Shown piece after piece: positions 1-10,088 of a DNA stretch of 27,045 nt (positions within the stretch are counted from its first letter, which is position 1; every line of letters starts with the position of its first letter). Position numbers and translations under genes: made by a program. This DNA comes from a virus: positions 1 through 27,045 of IMG/VR virus record IMGVR_UViG_3300013126_000201; one strand, written 5' to 3'. Below the pieces are notes generated by a model. That model was not told where the DNA came from. It searched no databases and was given only the letters and a program-made list of their open reading frames with translations.

Positions 1-3000
1 AGATCACCTACTTGATCAGCAATAGTTTCTCCATTACCATTAACAGTAAGATTGTTTACATCCCAACCAGTTGGATACATTCCATCTGTTACTTGTACCA
101 AATAGCCAACTGCGGGAGTAGCAGGCAGTGTTAAAGTAAATGCTCCCGTTGATGTGTTAGCAATATAACGTCCACCGTTAACAGCATTAGTATTACTAGT
201 TATTACTGTCCATGCTTGAGGGCTTCCGACTATCCCTTGTATGCCTTGAACTCCTTGAACTCCTTGTAATCCCTGAAGTCCTTGAACACCCTGTGTTCCT
301 TGTAATCCTTCTGCTCCTTGAATACCCAATAAACCTTGTACACCCTGAACACCTTGTCGACCTTGTATACCCTGTGTTCCTTGTAATCCTTGTGCTCCTT
401 GAATACCCAATAAACCTTGTACACCCTGAACACCTTGTACACCCTGAACACCTTGTCGACCTTGTATACCCTGTGTACCCTGTAATCCAGCTGGGCCTAA
501 TGTTGCCTGAACTAACCAAGTAGTACCATCATACAATAACTCAACTAATACACCTGCCACATTTAAGTATAAATCACCTACTTGATTAGCGATTGTTTCT
601 CCATTACCATTTACAATGAGATTGTTTACGTCCCATCCAGTTGGATACATGCCATCAGCAACTTGTACCAAGTAACCTACTGTGGGTGTTGCTGGTAGTG
701 TTAATGTAAATGAACCAGTTGATGTGTTAGCAATATATCGTCCACCGTTAACAGCATTAGTATTACTTGTAATTAATGTCCAAGCTTGTGGACTACCTAC
801 AATACCCTGTGTACCTTGTAGTCCCTGTAGTCCCTGTAATCCCTGTAGTCCTTGAGTCCCCTGTAGTCCTTGAACCCCTTGAGTCCCTTGTATTCCAAGT
901 ATTCCTTGTAACCCCTGAACACCCTGAACTCCTTGTGTTCCTTGTAGTCCCTGTAGCCCTTGCGTTCCTTGTGTTCCTTGAACTCCTTGAGTACCTTGAA
1001 TACCCTGTGTGCCTTGAAGACCCTGAAGACCTTGAACACCCTGTACTCCCTGGACACCTTGTGCTCCCTGGACACCTTGTGCTCCTTGGACACCTTGTGC
1101 TCCTTGTGTACCCTGTAGTCCTTGTAGTCCTTGTAGTCCTTGTGTTCCTTGAACGCCTTGTGTTCCTTGTATACCCTGTAGTCCTTGTATACCTTGTATT
1201 CCTTGAACACCTTGTAATCCCTGAGTTCCTTGAACTCCTTGTGTACCTTGTGTACCTTGTGTTCCTTGAACACCCTGTACACCTTGTACGCCTTGTACGC
1301 CCTGTGTGCCTTGTGTCCCTTGAACTCCCTGTAATCCCTGTAATCCCTGAATACCTAAAATACCTTGAGTTCCTTGAATACCTTGTGTGCCTTGTGTCCC
1401 TTGAACTCCCTGTAATCCCTGAATACCTAAAATACCTTGCGTACCTTGAATTCCTTGTGTACCTTGAACTCCTTGTGTACCCTGTGTGCCTTGAAGGCCT
1501 TGTATACCTTGACTTCCTTGAACTCCTTGTGCTCCTTGTGTACCCTGTAATCCCTGTAGTCCTTGTAGTCCTTGTGTACCTTGAATACCCAATGACCCCT
1601 GTAATCCTTGTACTCCTTGTACTCCTTGTGTTCCTTGAAGTCCTTGTATCCCTTGAAAGCCCTGATCACCTTGAATACCTTGTGTTCCTTGAACTCCTTG
1701 AATTCCTTGACTGCCCTGTACACCCTGTATACCAAAAGTACCTTGAAGTCCTTGTAATCCCTGAACACCTTGTACTCCTTGTGTTCCTTGTATACCAATT
1801 GTGCCTTGTAGTCCTTGTGTGCCTTGTAGTCCTTGTGTTCCTTGACTGCCTTGTACACCTTGAACCCCTTGTGTGCCTTGAATACCCAATGATCCCTGTA
1901 ATCCCTGTATACCTTGAGTTCCTTGAAGTCCTTGTATCCCTTGAAAGCCTTGATCACCTTGAATACCTTGTGTTCCTTGAACTCCTTGAATTCCTTGACT
2001 GCCCTGTATACCCTGTATACCAAAAGTACCTTGAAGCCCTTGTGTGCCCTGAACACCTTGAGTTCCTTGACTGCCCTGTATACCCTGTATACCAAAAGTA
2101 CCTTGTATACCCTGAATTCCTTGAACACCTTGTGTTCCTTGTATGCCCTGTGTTCCTTGTGTACCCTGAATACCTAATGATCCTTGTATACCCTGAGTTC
2201 CTTGAGTTCCTTGAATGCCTTGTGTGCCTTGTGTACCTTGCGCCCCTTGTAGACCCAAGATACCCTGAATTCCTTGAACACCTTGTGCTCCCAATGCTCC
2301 TTGAGTACCTTGAATTCCTTGTGTTCCTTGTGTTCCTTGAGTACCTATAGTTCCTTGGGCTCCTTGAATGCCTTGAATACCCTGAATACCTAAAGATCCT
2401 TGTAATCCTTGTACGCCTTGTATACCCTGAGATCCCTGTAGACCTTGTAATCCCTGTGTCCCTTGTATACCCAATAACCCTTGAACACCTTGAACACCTT
2501 GAACACCTTGAACACCTTGTGTACCTTGTAAACCTAAATCACCCTGTAATCCCTGTGTTCCTTGTACGCCCTGTGAACCTGTTGCTCCTTGTGTGCCCTG
2601 ACTGCCCTGAAGTCCCAATGAACCCTGTGTACCTTGACTACCCTGAACACCCTGACTGCCTTGAACACCTTGTAAACCTAAATCACCCTGTAATCCCTGC
2701 GTTCCTTGTACACCCTGTGAACCTGTTGTTCCTTGTGTGCCTTGTGTGCCTTGTGTACCTTGGAGACCAAACGAACCTTGAACTCCCTGAACTCCTTGCG
2801 TTCCTTGAGTTCCAGTTGTTCCTTGTAGGCCTTGAAATCCTTGAATACCCTGAATACCTTGCGGTCCTTGTAAATTACCTCCTAAATCTGTTAAGTATTG
2901 AGCACTACCTATGAAATATGTAGCTGTAACATTGCCTGCTCCACCGACATTAATACCTTGTGTACTAAACACAGCAACGTTTTGTACTCCGTCGATATTT

Positions 3001-6000
3001 ACCTGTACATTACCATCAACTACTGGGATAGTGACAGATGTGTTTCCATTAACTATAGATTCGGCAGATCCAACTCCTGTAAGTTGACTACCATTTCCAA
3101 AGTAATAACTAGCAGTCACGTTTCCACTGAATATACCCTGAATACCCTGTATAGTTTGTGTCGCAAATACATTATTTGCTGCTACATTTTCAGTGAATAC
3201 ACCTTGTAAACCTTGTATTGTTTGTGTGCTAAAGATATTATTAGCATTTAGATTACCAGTAAATGTTCCTTGTAATGCTTGAATACCTTGTGTAGCATAT
3301 AATACGTTACTATGTAATCTATCAGCAACTAAACCAGCTTGACCAGCATTTCTACCAATATAAACATTACCTGTTGTAAGAATAGCATTGGCTGTTGTTA
3401 GTGGTGTTAAATTGATATTACCAACAATTGTAGTAACTTCAACGTCAGTGGCAATATTTTGACCTGCTGTTATTGTAGCATTACTAGTAACGGATGCTTT
3501 TATAATTGCGCCAACACGACTTGATGCCCCATTATATGCTAAAAAGTTAATTGTACCAATGGTGTCGCTTGCTTGTACAGCACTAGCACCTGCTCTTGAT
3601 CCTCTACGTCTATCAATAGACCAAAATCCACCTTGACTTGCTGTATTGCTATGACCAACATAGTTAATACCAGGAGGAGTTGAAGTTCCTGCTCCTTGTG
3701 TAATAGTTACTCTAGCATTTTGATCGAACTGAAATTGATTTTGTGAGCTAGCATTAGCAGCTACAGTAGTGTTACCTGAAGGATTGCCAATAATTACAGT
3801 AAATGATCCTGGAGTGAAAGGTACTCCTGGAGGTTGAAATAATAAATTAGCAGCACTAGTTGCTGTGAATATCATTTGTCCTGCTAATGCATAATAATTA
3901 TTTCCTGTAAACGCATAAAACTTCATTCGTCCGATAGAAGAATTGTTAGCTAATGGAGTTGGACTTGCTAATGTTCCATCTGATCTAGTGTACGCAATAT
4001 CTTTTACACCACCAAAGTCACTAAAAATCATAGCAGCAGTATTTGTTGTTACTGTACTATTGACAACACTACCATCACCGAAGAATTCTAAACGAGCAGC
4101 ATTTCCTGTACCAGCAACTGTTAATGTGTTAGCACTTAAGCCACTAATTTCAACAGTGCTACCAATTGTGATACCTGCGCCTTCTGGTGAGCTTAATTGG
4201 ATATTGTTTCCATCAGGACTTGAAATACTTGCGTTACCCACAAAGATTGTATTTTGTGAAACAAATAAATCTTTCCAAACTAAATCATCTTTACCTAAAC
4301 TATAGATATTATTAGCAGTCGGAATAACATTACCTGTTACAAAAATGTTTGAACCTGTTACTGTTACAATATTCCCGTTACCTGAAACACTAATTGTTAC
4401 ATTGCCATCTGCTGTAGGTATATTAATATTACTTGTGCCATTGGCTAATTTACCGACAAAATTATTAGCGCCAATATTTCCACTGTTTGCGAATATATTT
4501 CCTGCTGTGATATTTGCTGTTACATCTAATGATGCTAAAGTACCTACGCTAGTTATATTTGGTTGACTAGAAGTAGTAAGTGTGCCAGTCAATAAGCTAG
4601 CACCAATAGTACCTGAATTGGCATAAACATTACCTGATGTAACATTACCTGTTACGTCTAAAACAGTTAAGGTTCCAATACTTGTGATATTTGGCTGAGC
4701 ACTGGTTGTTAAATTGCCTGCGATATTTGTAACACTTAATGTATTTGTTATATTATCAAATGTGAACGCACTAGAACCTGCCAAATTACTTTCATTATTA
4801 TATTGAACTTGTGTATTACTGCCACCGATAGCAGCACTTGGACCTTGTAAGCCTTGAATACCTTGTGCCGCAAACGCTCCTGCTAGACCTTGTACACCTT
4901 GATTACCCAATAAACCTTGAACACCTTGACGACCTTGAACACCTTGAGCTGCATATGCTCCGTCTAAGCCTTGAACACCCTGATTGCCTTGTACACCTTG
5001 AACACCCTGATTGCCTTGTACACCCTGAACACCCTGTGTGCCTTGATTGCCTTGAACTCCTTGAACTCCTTGATTGCCCTGAACACCCTGAACACCCTGA
5101 ACACCTTGTGTACCTTGAGTTCCCTGAGCACCTTGTACCCCTTGTAGTCCTTGCGCTCCCTGAACCCCTTGAATACCTTGAGCAGCAAATGCCCCGTCAA
5201 GACCTTGTATACCTTGAGGCCCTTGTACACCCTGTATACCCTGTACACCTTGACCTGCAAACGCTCCGTCTAATCCTTGTATACCTTGTATACCTTGAAT
5301 GCCCTGTGTACCCTGCATGCCTTCAATACCTTGAAGACCTTCATATCCCATAAAGCCCTGAATACCCTGAATGCCTTGTACTCCTTGTACACCTTGTGCT
5401 CCTTGAGTACCTTGAGTGCCTTGTAGTCCTTGAGTGCCTTGTAGTCCTTGAGTGCCTTGTGTCCCTTGTGTTCCTTGTGTACCTTGTGTACCCTGTAGTC
5501 CTTGTATACCCTGTGTTCCTTGAAATCCCAACAATCCTTGAGTACCTTGACTACCCTGCAATCCTTGTATTCCCTGTAAACCTCTGTCCCCTGTTCTGCT
5601 CCACTGTATAGTCATTTCTTCGTCATTGCTTGGCATAACACCGCTAACGTATGAAACATTGACTTCTGACCAACCAACATTATCATCTACAGATCCTACA
5701 GCAAATATACAAAATGTATTATTCACATCTGTACTCGTAAATGTTAAGTATCCTTTTACATTACTACTTGGATTATCCCATGAATCTATCCAACTTGTTA
5801 CGTTTATGCCTGACTTGCTAAAGTCATCAATAGAAATAATTGATACTGAGTTTATAACAGAATTATTAAATCTAAAAAAGCCTAGACCAGGATCAGCGAC
5901 AACTGTATTGTTACTAAAATTATAAAGGACACCGCCTTGATTACCTTTTTGTCCTTGTAGTCCTTGTAAACCCTGTGACCCTTGTGTTCCTAATATACCT

Positions 6001-7760
6001 TGTATACCCTGTAGTCCCTGAATACCTTGAGCAGCATATGCGCCATCTAGACCTTGTATACCCTGTGTTCCTTGAACGCCCTGAATACCCTGTATACCTA
6101 AAACACCTTGAATACCTTGAACTCCTTGTGTACCTTGTGTACCTTGTGTACCTTGAACACCTTGTGTCCCTTGAGTTCCCTGAACTCCTTGACTACCTTG
6201 TGTCCCCTGAATACCTTGTGTACCTTGAACACCTTGTGTCCCTTGAGTTCCCTGAACTCCTTGACTACCTTGTGTCCCCTGAATACCTTGTGTTCCTTGA
6301 ACACCTTGTATACCTGTATTACCTTGTACACCTTGAGTTCCTTGAGTTCCTTGACTGCCTTGTATACCCTGTGTACCAGTAGTTCCTTGGATACCCGTAT
6401 TGCCCTGTATACCTTTTGTCCCCTGAGAACCTTGTGTTCCTTGAACACCTGTACCTTGTAAACCTTGTAAACCTTGAAACCCTCCAATACCGCGCTCACC
6501 TTGTAAGCCCTGTGTGCCTTGAAAGCTTGCTGGACCTTGTAAACCCTGTGAACCTTGTATACCTTGAGCAGCATAGGCTCCATCTAGACCTTGTACACCT
6601 TGTGTACCTTGATTACCTATTAAACCTTGTATACCTGTATTACCTTGTACACCTTGAGTTCCTTGAGTTCCTTGACTGCCTTGTATACCCTGTGTACCAG
6701 TAGTTCCTTGAATACCCGTATTACCCTGTATACCTTTTGTCCCTTGAGAACCTTGTGTTCCTTGAACACCTGTACCTTGTATACCCTGTAAACCTTGAAA
6801 CCCACCAATACCTCGCTCACCTTGTAAGCCCTGTGTACCTTGAAAGCTTGCTGGACCTTGTAAACCTTGAATACCTTGTACACCTTGACCAGCAAATGCT
6901 CCGTCTAAACCTTGTATACCTTGATTGCCTTCTGTACCTTGTACACCTTGTGATCCTTGTACACCTTGAACTCCTTGACTACCAGTTGTACCTTGTGTTC
7001 CAATTGTTCCTTGAACACCTTGACGGCCTTGTAATCCTTGTAGTCCTTGTAACCCACGTTGTCCTTGTAATCCCTGTGTTCCTTGACGACCTTGTATACC
7101 TGTATTGCCCTGAAGTCCTTGATTACCCTGTGTTCCTTGATTACCTTGTATACCAGTTGGGCCCTGTACACCTTGACCAGCATAGGCTCCATCTAAACCC
7201 TGTAACCCTTGTGTTCCCTGAAAACCTAAATCACCTTGAATACCTTGTGTACCTTGAATACCCTGACCAGCATATGCTCCTGATATACCCTGCGTACCTT
7301 GTAATCCTAATTGTCCCTGTAATCCTTGTAATCCCTGTAATCCTTGTGTGCTACTACTAAATGACCAACTTAAATTACCAACTCCATCTGTTGTCAACAC
7401 ATAACCATTGCTACCACCAGTAATTGTTACATTAGCAACATCACCTAAATTTGTATCACCGACAACAACTAAACTACCTGTTGTTAACGTATTGGTTGTT
7501 TTATTAAACGTTAAATTAGCACTTGCCCCAAATTCACCACTGTCATTAAATTGAACTTGAGTATTGCTACCAGCTGGATCACTCGCAAAGGGTTGACCAT
7601 TGGCAAAATAATAATTGTTTCCGTAGATATTATTGGCTGTAACATTACCCGTCGTATTAACATTAGTAACAACATTACCATTACTATCTACAACTGGAAC
7701 TGGTGGGATTCCTGCTGAATAACCACCTGCGCTGTTAAATTGATCCGCTGACATAGACAT
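1..7760 (-). CDS. Giant collagen-like tail fibre protein (partial, C-terminus beyond window)
   Basis: One minus-strand frame stays in register from the ATG at 7760 to base 1 (about 2586 codons, no stop in the parts I translated), so the stop lies outside the window. An AAGGA box precedes the ATG by a few bases. Order of parts: residues 1-136 N-terminal domain with an [11 protein letters not shown] motif common in marine phage tail proteins; Gly-X-Y block to about 608; a beta-rich insert of about 115 residues (motifs [24 protein letters not shown]); second Gly-X-Y block to about 975; about 650 residues of non-collagen beta-repeats with [11 protein letters not shown] and [13 protein letters not shown] motifs; a third Gly-X-Y block of about 700 residues; then two copies of a roughly 95-residue domain separated by a short collagen stretch. 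The Y position is nearly always Gln and Pro is rare. The family is known for trimeric phage fibres; trimerisation and receptor binding here are inferred. Its position next to structural genes fits a tail fibre. Confidence 0.88.
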   Translation of the reverse strand, partial: MSMSADQFNSAGGYSAGIPPVPVVDSNGNVVTNVNTTGNVTANNIYGNNYYFANGQPFASDPAGSNTQVQFNDSGEFGASANLTFNKTTNTLTTGSLVVVGDTNLGDVANVTITGGSNGYVLTTDGVGNLSWSFSSSTQGLQGLQGLQGQLGLQGTQGISGAYAGQGIQGTQGIQGDLGFQGTQGLQGLDGAYAGQGVQGPTGIQGNQGTQGNQGLQGNTGIQGRQGTQGLQGQRGLQGLQGLQGRQGVQGTIGTQGTTGSQGVQGVQGSQGVQGTEGNQGIQGLDGAFAGQGVQGIQGLQGPASFQGTQGLQGERGIGGFQGLQGIQGTGVQGTQGSQGTKGIQGNTGIQGTTGTQGIQGSQGTQGTQGVQGNTGIQGLIGNQGTQGVQGLDGAYAAQGIQGSQGLQGPASFQGTQGLQGERGIGGFQGLQGLQGTGVQGTQGSQGTKGIQGNTGIQGTTGTQGIQGSQGTQGTQGVQGNTGIQGVQGTQGIQGTQGSQGVQGTQGTQGVQGTQGIQGTQGSQGVQGTQGTQGVQGTQGTQGTQGVQGIQGVLGIQGIQGVQGTQGIQGLDGAYAAQGIQGLQGIQGILGTQGSQGLQGLQGQKGNQGGVLYNFSNNTVVADPGLGFFRFNNSVINSVSIISIDDFSKSGINVTSWIDSWDNPSSNVKGYLTFTSTDVNNTFCIFAVGSVDDNVGWSEVNVSYVSGVMPSNDEEMTIQWSRTGDRGLQGIQGLQGSQGTQGLLGFQGTQGIQGLQGTQGTQGTQGTQGTQGLQGTQGLQGTQGTQGAQGVQGVQGIQGIQGFMGYEGLQGIEGMQGTQGIQGIQGIQGLDGAFAGQGVQGIQGVQGPQGIQGLDGAFAAQGIQGVQGAQGLQGVQGAQGTQGTQGVQGVQGVQGNQGVQGVQGNQGTQGVQGVQGNQGVQGVQGNQGVQGLDGAYAAQGVQGRQGVQGLLGNQGVQGLAGAFAAQGIQGLQGPSAAIGGSNTQVQYNNESNLAGSSAFTFDNITNTLSVTNIAGNLTTSAQPNITSIGTLTVLDVTGNVTSGNVYANSGTIGASLLTGTLTTSSQPNITSVGTLASLDVTANITAGNIFANSGNIGANNFVGKLANGTSNINIPTADGNVTISVSGNGNIVTVTGSNIFVTGNVIPTANNIYSLGKDDLVWKDLFVSQNTIFVGNASISSPDGNNIQLSSPEGAGITIGSTVEISGLSANTLTVAGTGNAARLEFFGDGSVVNSTVTTNTAAMIFSDFGGVKDIAYTRSDGTLASPTPLANNSSIGRMKFYAFTGNNYYALAGQMIFTATSAANLLFQPPGVPFTPGSFTVIIGNPSGNTTVAANASSQNQFQFDQNARVTITQGAGTSTPPGINYVGHSNTASQGGFWSIDRRRGSRAGASAVQASDTIGTINFLAYNGASSRVGAIIKASVTSNATITAGQNIATDVEVTTIVGNINLTPLTTANAILTTGNVYIGRNAGQAGLVADRLHSNVLYATQGIQALQGTFTGNLNANNIFSTQTIQGLQGVFTENVAANNVFATQTIQGIQGIFSGNVTASYYFGNGSQLTGVGSAESIVNGNTSVTIPVVDGNVQVNIDGVQNVAVFSTQGINVGGAGNVTATYFIGSAQYLTDLGGNLQGPQGIQGIQGFQGLQGTTGTQGTQGVQGVQGSFGLQGTQGTQGTQGTTGSQGVQGTQGLQGDLGLQGVQGSQGVQGSQGTQGSLGLQGSQGTQGATGSQGVQGTQGLQGDLGLQGTQGVQGVQGVQGVQGLLGIQGTQGLQGLQGSQGIQGVQGLQGSLGIQGIQGIQGAQGTIGTQGTQGTQGIQGTQGALGAQGVQGIQGILGLQGAQGTQGTQGIQGTQGTQGIQGSLGIQGTQGTQGIQGTQGVQGIQGIQGTFGIQGIQGSQGTQGVQGTQGLQGTFGIQGIQGSQGIQGVQGTQGIQGDQGFQGIQGLQGTQGIQGLQGSLGIQGTQGVQGVQGSQGTQGLQGTQGLQGTIGIQGTQGVQGVQGLQGLQGTFGIQGVQGSQGIQGVQGTQGIQGDQGFQGIQGLQGTQGVQGVQGLQGSLGIQGTQGLQGLQGLQGTQGAQGVQGSQGIQGLQGTQGTQGVQGTQGIQGTQGILGIQGLQGVQGTQGTQGIQGTQGILGIQGLQGLQGVQGTQGTQGVQGVQGVQGVQGTQGTQGTQGVQGTQGLQGVQGIQGIQGLQGIQGTQGVQGTQGLQGLQGLQGTQGAQGVQGAQGVQGAQGVQGVQGVQGLQGLQGTQGIQGTQGVQGTQGTQGLQGLQGTQGVQGVQGLQGILGIQGTQGVQGLQGTQGLQGLQGLQGLQGTQGIVGSPQAWTLITSNTNAVNGGRYIANTSTGSFTLTLPATPTVGYLVQVADGMYPTGWDVNNLIVNGNGETIANQVGDLYLNVAGVLVELLYDGTTWLVQATLGPAGLQGTQGIQGRQGVQGVQGVQGVQGLLGIQGAQGLQGTQGIQGRQGVQGVQGLLGIQGAEGLQGTQGVQGLQGLQGVQGVQGIQGIVGSPQAWTVITSNTNAVNGGRYIANTSTGAFTLTLPATPAVGYLVQVTDGMYPTGWDVNNLTVNGNGETIADQVGD
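240..500 (-). repeat. Collagen-like block 4 between two copies of a C-terminal domain
   Basis: Short Gly-X-Gln stretch separating two near-identical globular domains of the fibre (about 500-782 and 1-240). Contains its own internal duplication (302-340 against 383-445). Confidence 0.85.
783..2884 (-). repeat. Collagen-like block 3, about 700 residues
   Basis: Longest Gly-X-Y block; I saw no break of triplet register in it. Internal copies (1584-1745 against 1881-2033, and 2531-2600 against 2675-2744) show growth by in-frame duplication. Synonymous codons (CAA/CAG, GGT/GGA) are mixed. Confidence 0.88.
4838..5595 (-). repeat. Collagen-like block 2 (Gly-X-Gln repeats)
   Basis: Second Gly-X-Y stretch of the same reading frame, rich in GVQ, GNQ and GTQ triplets. 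It has four of the LDGAYAAQG-type interruptions near its C-terminal end (around 5252, 5185, 4955 and 4866). Confidence 0.9.
5937..7353 (-). repeat. Collagen-like block 1 (Gly-X-Gln repeats)
   Basis: The minus-strand frame reads as Gly at every third residue with Gln mostly in the Y position ([12 protein letters not shown]). It contains several Gly-to-Ala substitutions in the context LDGAYAAQG that keep the triplet register, and two copies of a 107-codon unit. Confidence 0.9.
6311..6911 (-). repeat. Direct repeat of 321-bp period in fibre gene
   Basis: The stretch starting at 6311 recurs from 6632 with few substitutions over roughly 230 bases, diverging from about 6540/6861. The offset of 321 bases equals 107 codons, so the duplication keeps both frame and Gly-X-Y register. 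Shared landmarks are the [20 protein letters not shown] and ERGIGGFQG segments. Confidence 0.8.
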
Positions 7761-7774
7761 ATTTCCTTATCTTA

Positions 7775-7782
7775 TATTTATG
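7775..7782 (-). promoter_or_regulatory. Candidate T4-type late promoter for the fibre gene
   Basis: The minus strand reads CATAAATA, one mismatch from the T4 late consensus TATAAATA. It lies 14 bases upstream of the fibre ATG, with AAGGA in between. A gp55-type late sigma factor is encoded in the same window. Confidence 0.5.
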
Positions 7783-7834
7783 CTACATATGCCCATAAAT
7801 ATTCGGAATAAGTCACTAACAATGTCTTTTTTCC

Positions 7835-7842
7835 TATAAATA
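7835..7842 (+). promoter_or_regulatory. T4-type late promoter, perfect TATAAATA
   Basis: Exact TATAAATA only four bases before the ATG at 7847. In T4 the start of transcription lies about six bases downstream of this box, so the mRNA would begin at or next to the start codon (leaderless). Confidence 0.6.
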
Positions 7843-7846
7843 AGTT

Positions 7847-8212
7847 ATGCTAATTCAACAACCTACAAGAAAACTGTGTGAGCTTTGTAAAATTTCATTA
7901 GCGAAACCCAATGGAAAAAGTATTCATGGTTTTACTAAATGGCACAAATATTGTAGTAGTTGTGCTAAAGCAACCTATGATAAAAAGTATGGATACTTAC
8001 TTCACAAAAAGAATAAATGTGACAAGTGTGGATTTATACCTACTGATAAATGTCAGCTTGATTTGATTTATATAGATGGAGACAAATCAAACAAAGACAA
8101 AAAAAACTGTAAAACATATTGTGCTAATTGTAGCAGACTACACAATAAACAACTAAGACTTAATAAAAAGTCAATCTATGATATTACTGTTGATACTGAC
8201 TTGACTCTTTAA
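7847..8212 (+). CDS. Small zinc-finger protein, degenerate HNH endonuclease-like
   Basis: The 121-residue protein has two paired zinc-binding sets: C11-x2-C14 with C36-x2-C39, and C58-x2-C61 with C92-x2-C95. The second set frames an HNH-like core (CQLDLIYIDGD, then YCANCSRLHN). In active HNH enzymes of this type the core reads DHIDG; here Tyr75 stands where the catalytic His is expected. It may therefore bind DNA without cutting. Homing-type HNH genes are common free-standing insertions in T4-like phages. It lies alone on the plus strand, runs head-on into the desaturase gene with a 29-base overlap, and has a late promoter abutting the start but no clear Shine-Dalgarno. Confidence 0.7.
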   Translation: MLIQQPTRKLCELCKISLAKPNGKSIHGFTKWHKYCSSCAKATYDKKYGYLLHKKNKCDKCGFIPTDKCQLDLIYIDGDKSNKDKKNCKTYCANCSRLHNKQLRLNKKSIYDITVDTDLTL

Positions 8213-8906
8213 TCGTTGCTAATTTAAGCAATTCAAATAATTTCAAATACTTGTAGCCAATATCTATCTCAAACCAACGACTACTTAATTTTGGACTTGC
8301 TGGATTTTCATGATGATTGTTATGTAATTCTTCTCCACCTATTATAAAACCAAATGGAATAATATTTCGTGATTTATCTTTCGTATCAGTATTTCTATAA
8401 CCCAACCAATGTCCTAATCCATTGATAACTCCTGCTGCCCAAAACGGTATCCAAGCCATTTGTATTAACCATATTAGTATACCCCAACCTTTAAATAATA
8501 ACGTATTAATAATTAATAACAAAAATACACCATGTAATGTATATCTACTGTATAACTTGCGTTCTATCCAATCGTCAGGAGTACCAACTCCATATTGTTG
8601 TATCATTTTTGTATCTTTAGTAGCAATAGCATATAACCAAGCACCACGAAACAATACATTTATGATACCATATACGTGTGGACTATGTGGATCACCTTCA
8701 CGTTCACAATAACGATGATGCTTACGATGTACTGCTACCCATTCCTTTGTGACCATACCGGTTGTTAGCCATAACCAAAACCTCATAAAATGACTTAATA
8801 TTGGATGAAACTCTATGGCTCTATGTGCCTGTCCACGATGTAAAAATAATGTTACACAAATAATTGTTATATGAGTGGCTATAAGGGTGTATAAGATTTC
8901 AATCAT
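8184..8906 (-). CDS. Fatty acid desaturase (delta-9 type, membrane di-iron enzyme)
   Basis: The 240-residue protein carries the three histidine boxes of membrane acyl-lipid/acyl-CoA delta-9 desaturases: H23RGQAH28, H60RKHH64 and H195NNHH199, plus the NGLGHWLGYR motif at about 162-171. These bind the di-iron centre that inserts a cis double bond into a fatty acyl chain, at the membrane. Hydrophobic segments lie at about residues 3-22, 38-52 and 125-162. It is somewhat shorter than bacterial relatives (around 300). It is a host-type metabolic gene, so it may adjust membrane fluidity during infection; that role is inferred. Its ATG follows GGCTAAATAAAAT, without an obvious Shine-Dalgarno. Confidence 0.88.
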   Translation of the reverse strand: MIEILYTLIATHITIICVTLFLHRGQAHRAIEFHPILSHFMRFWLWLTTGMVTKEWVAVHRKHHRYCEREGDPHSPHVYGIINVLFRGAWLYAIATKDTKMIQQYGVGTPDDWIERKLYSRYTLHGVFLLLIINTLLFKGWGILIWLIQMAWIPFWAAGVINGLGHWLGYRNTDTKDKSRNIIPFGFIIGGEELHNNHHENPASPKLSSRWFEIDIGYKYLKLFELLKLATIKESSQYQQ

Positions 8907-8925
8907 ATTTTATTTAGCCACAAAA

Positions 8926-8946
8926 AAGCGCACATAAAGTGCGCTT
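8926..8946 (-). terminator. Rho-independent terminator (minus strand)
   Basis: Perfect 8-bp stem AAGCGCAC/GTGCGCTT with a 5-base loop, followed on the minus strand by a run of T. It ends the transcript of the GIY-YIG gene and the 59-residue gene just before the desaturase start. Confidence 0.85.
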
Positions 8947-8982
8947 AATTGCCTTCCAACCCGAGTGAGATAATATTATTTA

Positions 8983-9162
8983 TCAATCATAATGATAAGG
9001 TAAGCCACTTGGAACAATTACAATAGTTCCATCTACTAATTCTACCTCATATTCTTGTTGGTCTGCACTTAAACAAACAGATTTATATTCTGTAATGCCT
9101 GCTCTTTCCATTGTTTCTTGTAATTGTTGATTACGCATTTTTTCATATTGTCTTGAATTCAT
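8983..9162 (-). CDS. Small conserved-looking protein, 59 residues, unknown function
   Basis: ATG at 9162, stop TGA at 8983-8985. The product starts MNSRQYEKMRNQQ and ends SGLPYHYD. The first half is charged and probably helical, the second beta-like (EYEVELVDGTIVIVP). AAAGGAA lies seven bases upstream. Its ATG overlaps the TGA of the upstream GIY-YIG gene (ATGA), which suggests coupled translation, and a strong terminator follows. Good start signals and terminator make it a real gene; I do not recognise the family. Confidence 0.7.
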   Translation of the reverse strand: MNSRQYEKMRNQQLQETMERAGITEYKSVCLSADQQEYEVELVDGTIVIVPSGLPYHYD

Positions 9163-9962
9163 TTTTTATTCCTTTCTTTACATTTAACTCCGTGCCATCT
9201 TTTATACATTCCAATGCTTGATGTTTTACTACAATATTCACAAGTTTGTTTTTGTTGACTAGGATGCCTTCCTTCTTGTAATCTTTTCAAATTACTGTCT
9301 GATCCTAAAAAGTTATGCGTTCCTTCATTAATTCGTTTCTGATTTGTTTCAGGTCCTAAAAAATTATGGCGACCTTCTTCAATTAATTTCTTATTCAGTT
9401 TACCTTGATAATTAGGAGCTTTTCCATTCTGCCAATGATGTGTTCCGTTTTTACTATTCATAGTGCTTGGATTGTTATTGATTGAATTGTGATTACCTCG
9501 TTCATATGCTATTTTAGCATTCCTTCCATCTTTGTTTGGATGATTTTCTAAAAATCTTTCTTTTGCTTCATAATCTTTATTCATCCAATGAGCTTGTCCT
9601 GACAATTTTTTTTTGTATTTTTCAGGATCTTTTTTAGACCAATGATTTTCTCCTGATATTTTAGCAACACTTTTTGGATTTTTCATAGGGTTATTTGTTG
9701 AACTAAATCCAATTGGATCATTAGTTCTATTCATACAGTTTGGTTTTCCGTAATGTTCTGCTAAATATTTTCCCTCTAGTTGTATAAGTTCATCTTCATT
9801 ATTTGCGTATTCTAATATTTCTCTAGTTAAGGTTGACTTATCCTTTATAGATAAAGGCCATTCTCCTGATCCAATATATCCATCTTCAATATTTGTGGTG
9901 CTATGTCTACCAACATAGTATTTGCCGTTTTTATGAGTTGTTTTGTATATAAAGTGTTTCAT
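9159..9962 (-). CDS. GIY-YIG homing-type endonuclease with NUMOD3-like repeats and zinc finger
   Basis: Residues 4-33 match a GIY-YIG nuclease start (FIYKTTHKNGKYYVGRH, then YIGSG), the form found in phage free-standing endonucleases of the Seg type. The middle carries NUMOD3-like DNA-binding segments (NNPMKNP, SGENHWSKKDPE, EGRHNFLGPETNQKR, EGTHNFLGSDSNLKR). The C-terminus has a CEYC...H...C zinc-finger-like motif. It would cut a related phage genome and spread its own gene; this is inferred from the family. It sits just behind the major capsid gene terminator and in front of the 59-residue gene, with which it shares an ATGA overlap. A perfect late promoter box lies five bases before its ATG. 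Confidence 0.85.
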   Translation of the reverse strand: MKHFIYKTTHKNGKYYVGRHSTTNIEDGYIGSGEWPLSIKDKSTLTREILEYANNEDELIQLEGKYLAEHYGKPNCMNRTNDPIGFSSTNNPMKNPKSVAKISGENHWSKKDPEKYKKKLSGQAHWMNKDYEAKERFLENHPNKDGRNAKIAYERGNHNSINNNPSTMNSKNGTHHWQNGKAPNYQGKLNKKLIEEGRHNFLGPETNQKRINEGTHNFLGSDSNLKRLQEGRHPSQQKQTCEYCSKTSSIGMYKRWHGVKCKERNKK

Positions 9963-9967
9963 ACTAT

Positions 9968-9975
9968 TATTTATA
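9968..9975 (-). promoter_or_regulatory. T4-type late promoter, perfect TATAAATA, for the GIY-YIG gene
   Basis: The minus strand reads CTATAAATAATAGT directly before the ATG at 9962. With five bases between box and ATG, transcription would start at the start codon. No Shine-Dalgarno is visible. Confidence 0.6.
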
Positions 9976-10024
9976 GTCTGCTGCGTTTAATTATATATGT
10001 ATATTTTAAAATAGCAATAAAAAA

Positions 10025-10040
10025 GGGCACCGAAGTGCCC
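10025..10040 (-). terminator. UUCG-loop terminator after the major capsid gene
   Basis: On the minus strand: GGGCAC, loop TTCG, GTGCCC, then TTTTTT. This is the classic C(UUCG)G tetraloop terminator used by T4-like phages and it closes the head operon. Confidence 0.92.
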
Positions 10041-10088
10041 AATTTTGTTTGTGAAATTACTTTCAAAAAATCTTGTAAGTACTTGATT

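Noticed and set aside
776-2350. Long plus-strand open frame of Leu/Val/Pro-rich sequence opposite the collagen block, and similar frames at 212-523, 2456-2914, 4838-5353, 5975-6382 and 6737-7360
   Set aside because: They are shadows of the Gly-X-Gln repeat on the other strand; composition follows directly from the repeat and there is no start signal.
783-2884. Short periodic repeats that could suggest a CRISPR array
   Set aside because: The period is nine bases and protein-coding; there are no spacer units of typical length.
797-7192. Minus-strand frames rich in Lys/Tyr/Val/Phe inside the fibre gene
   Set aside because: Out-of-register readings of the same collagen repeat; the frame shared with the ATG at 7760 is the one with flanking globular domains.
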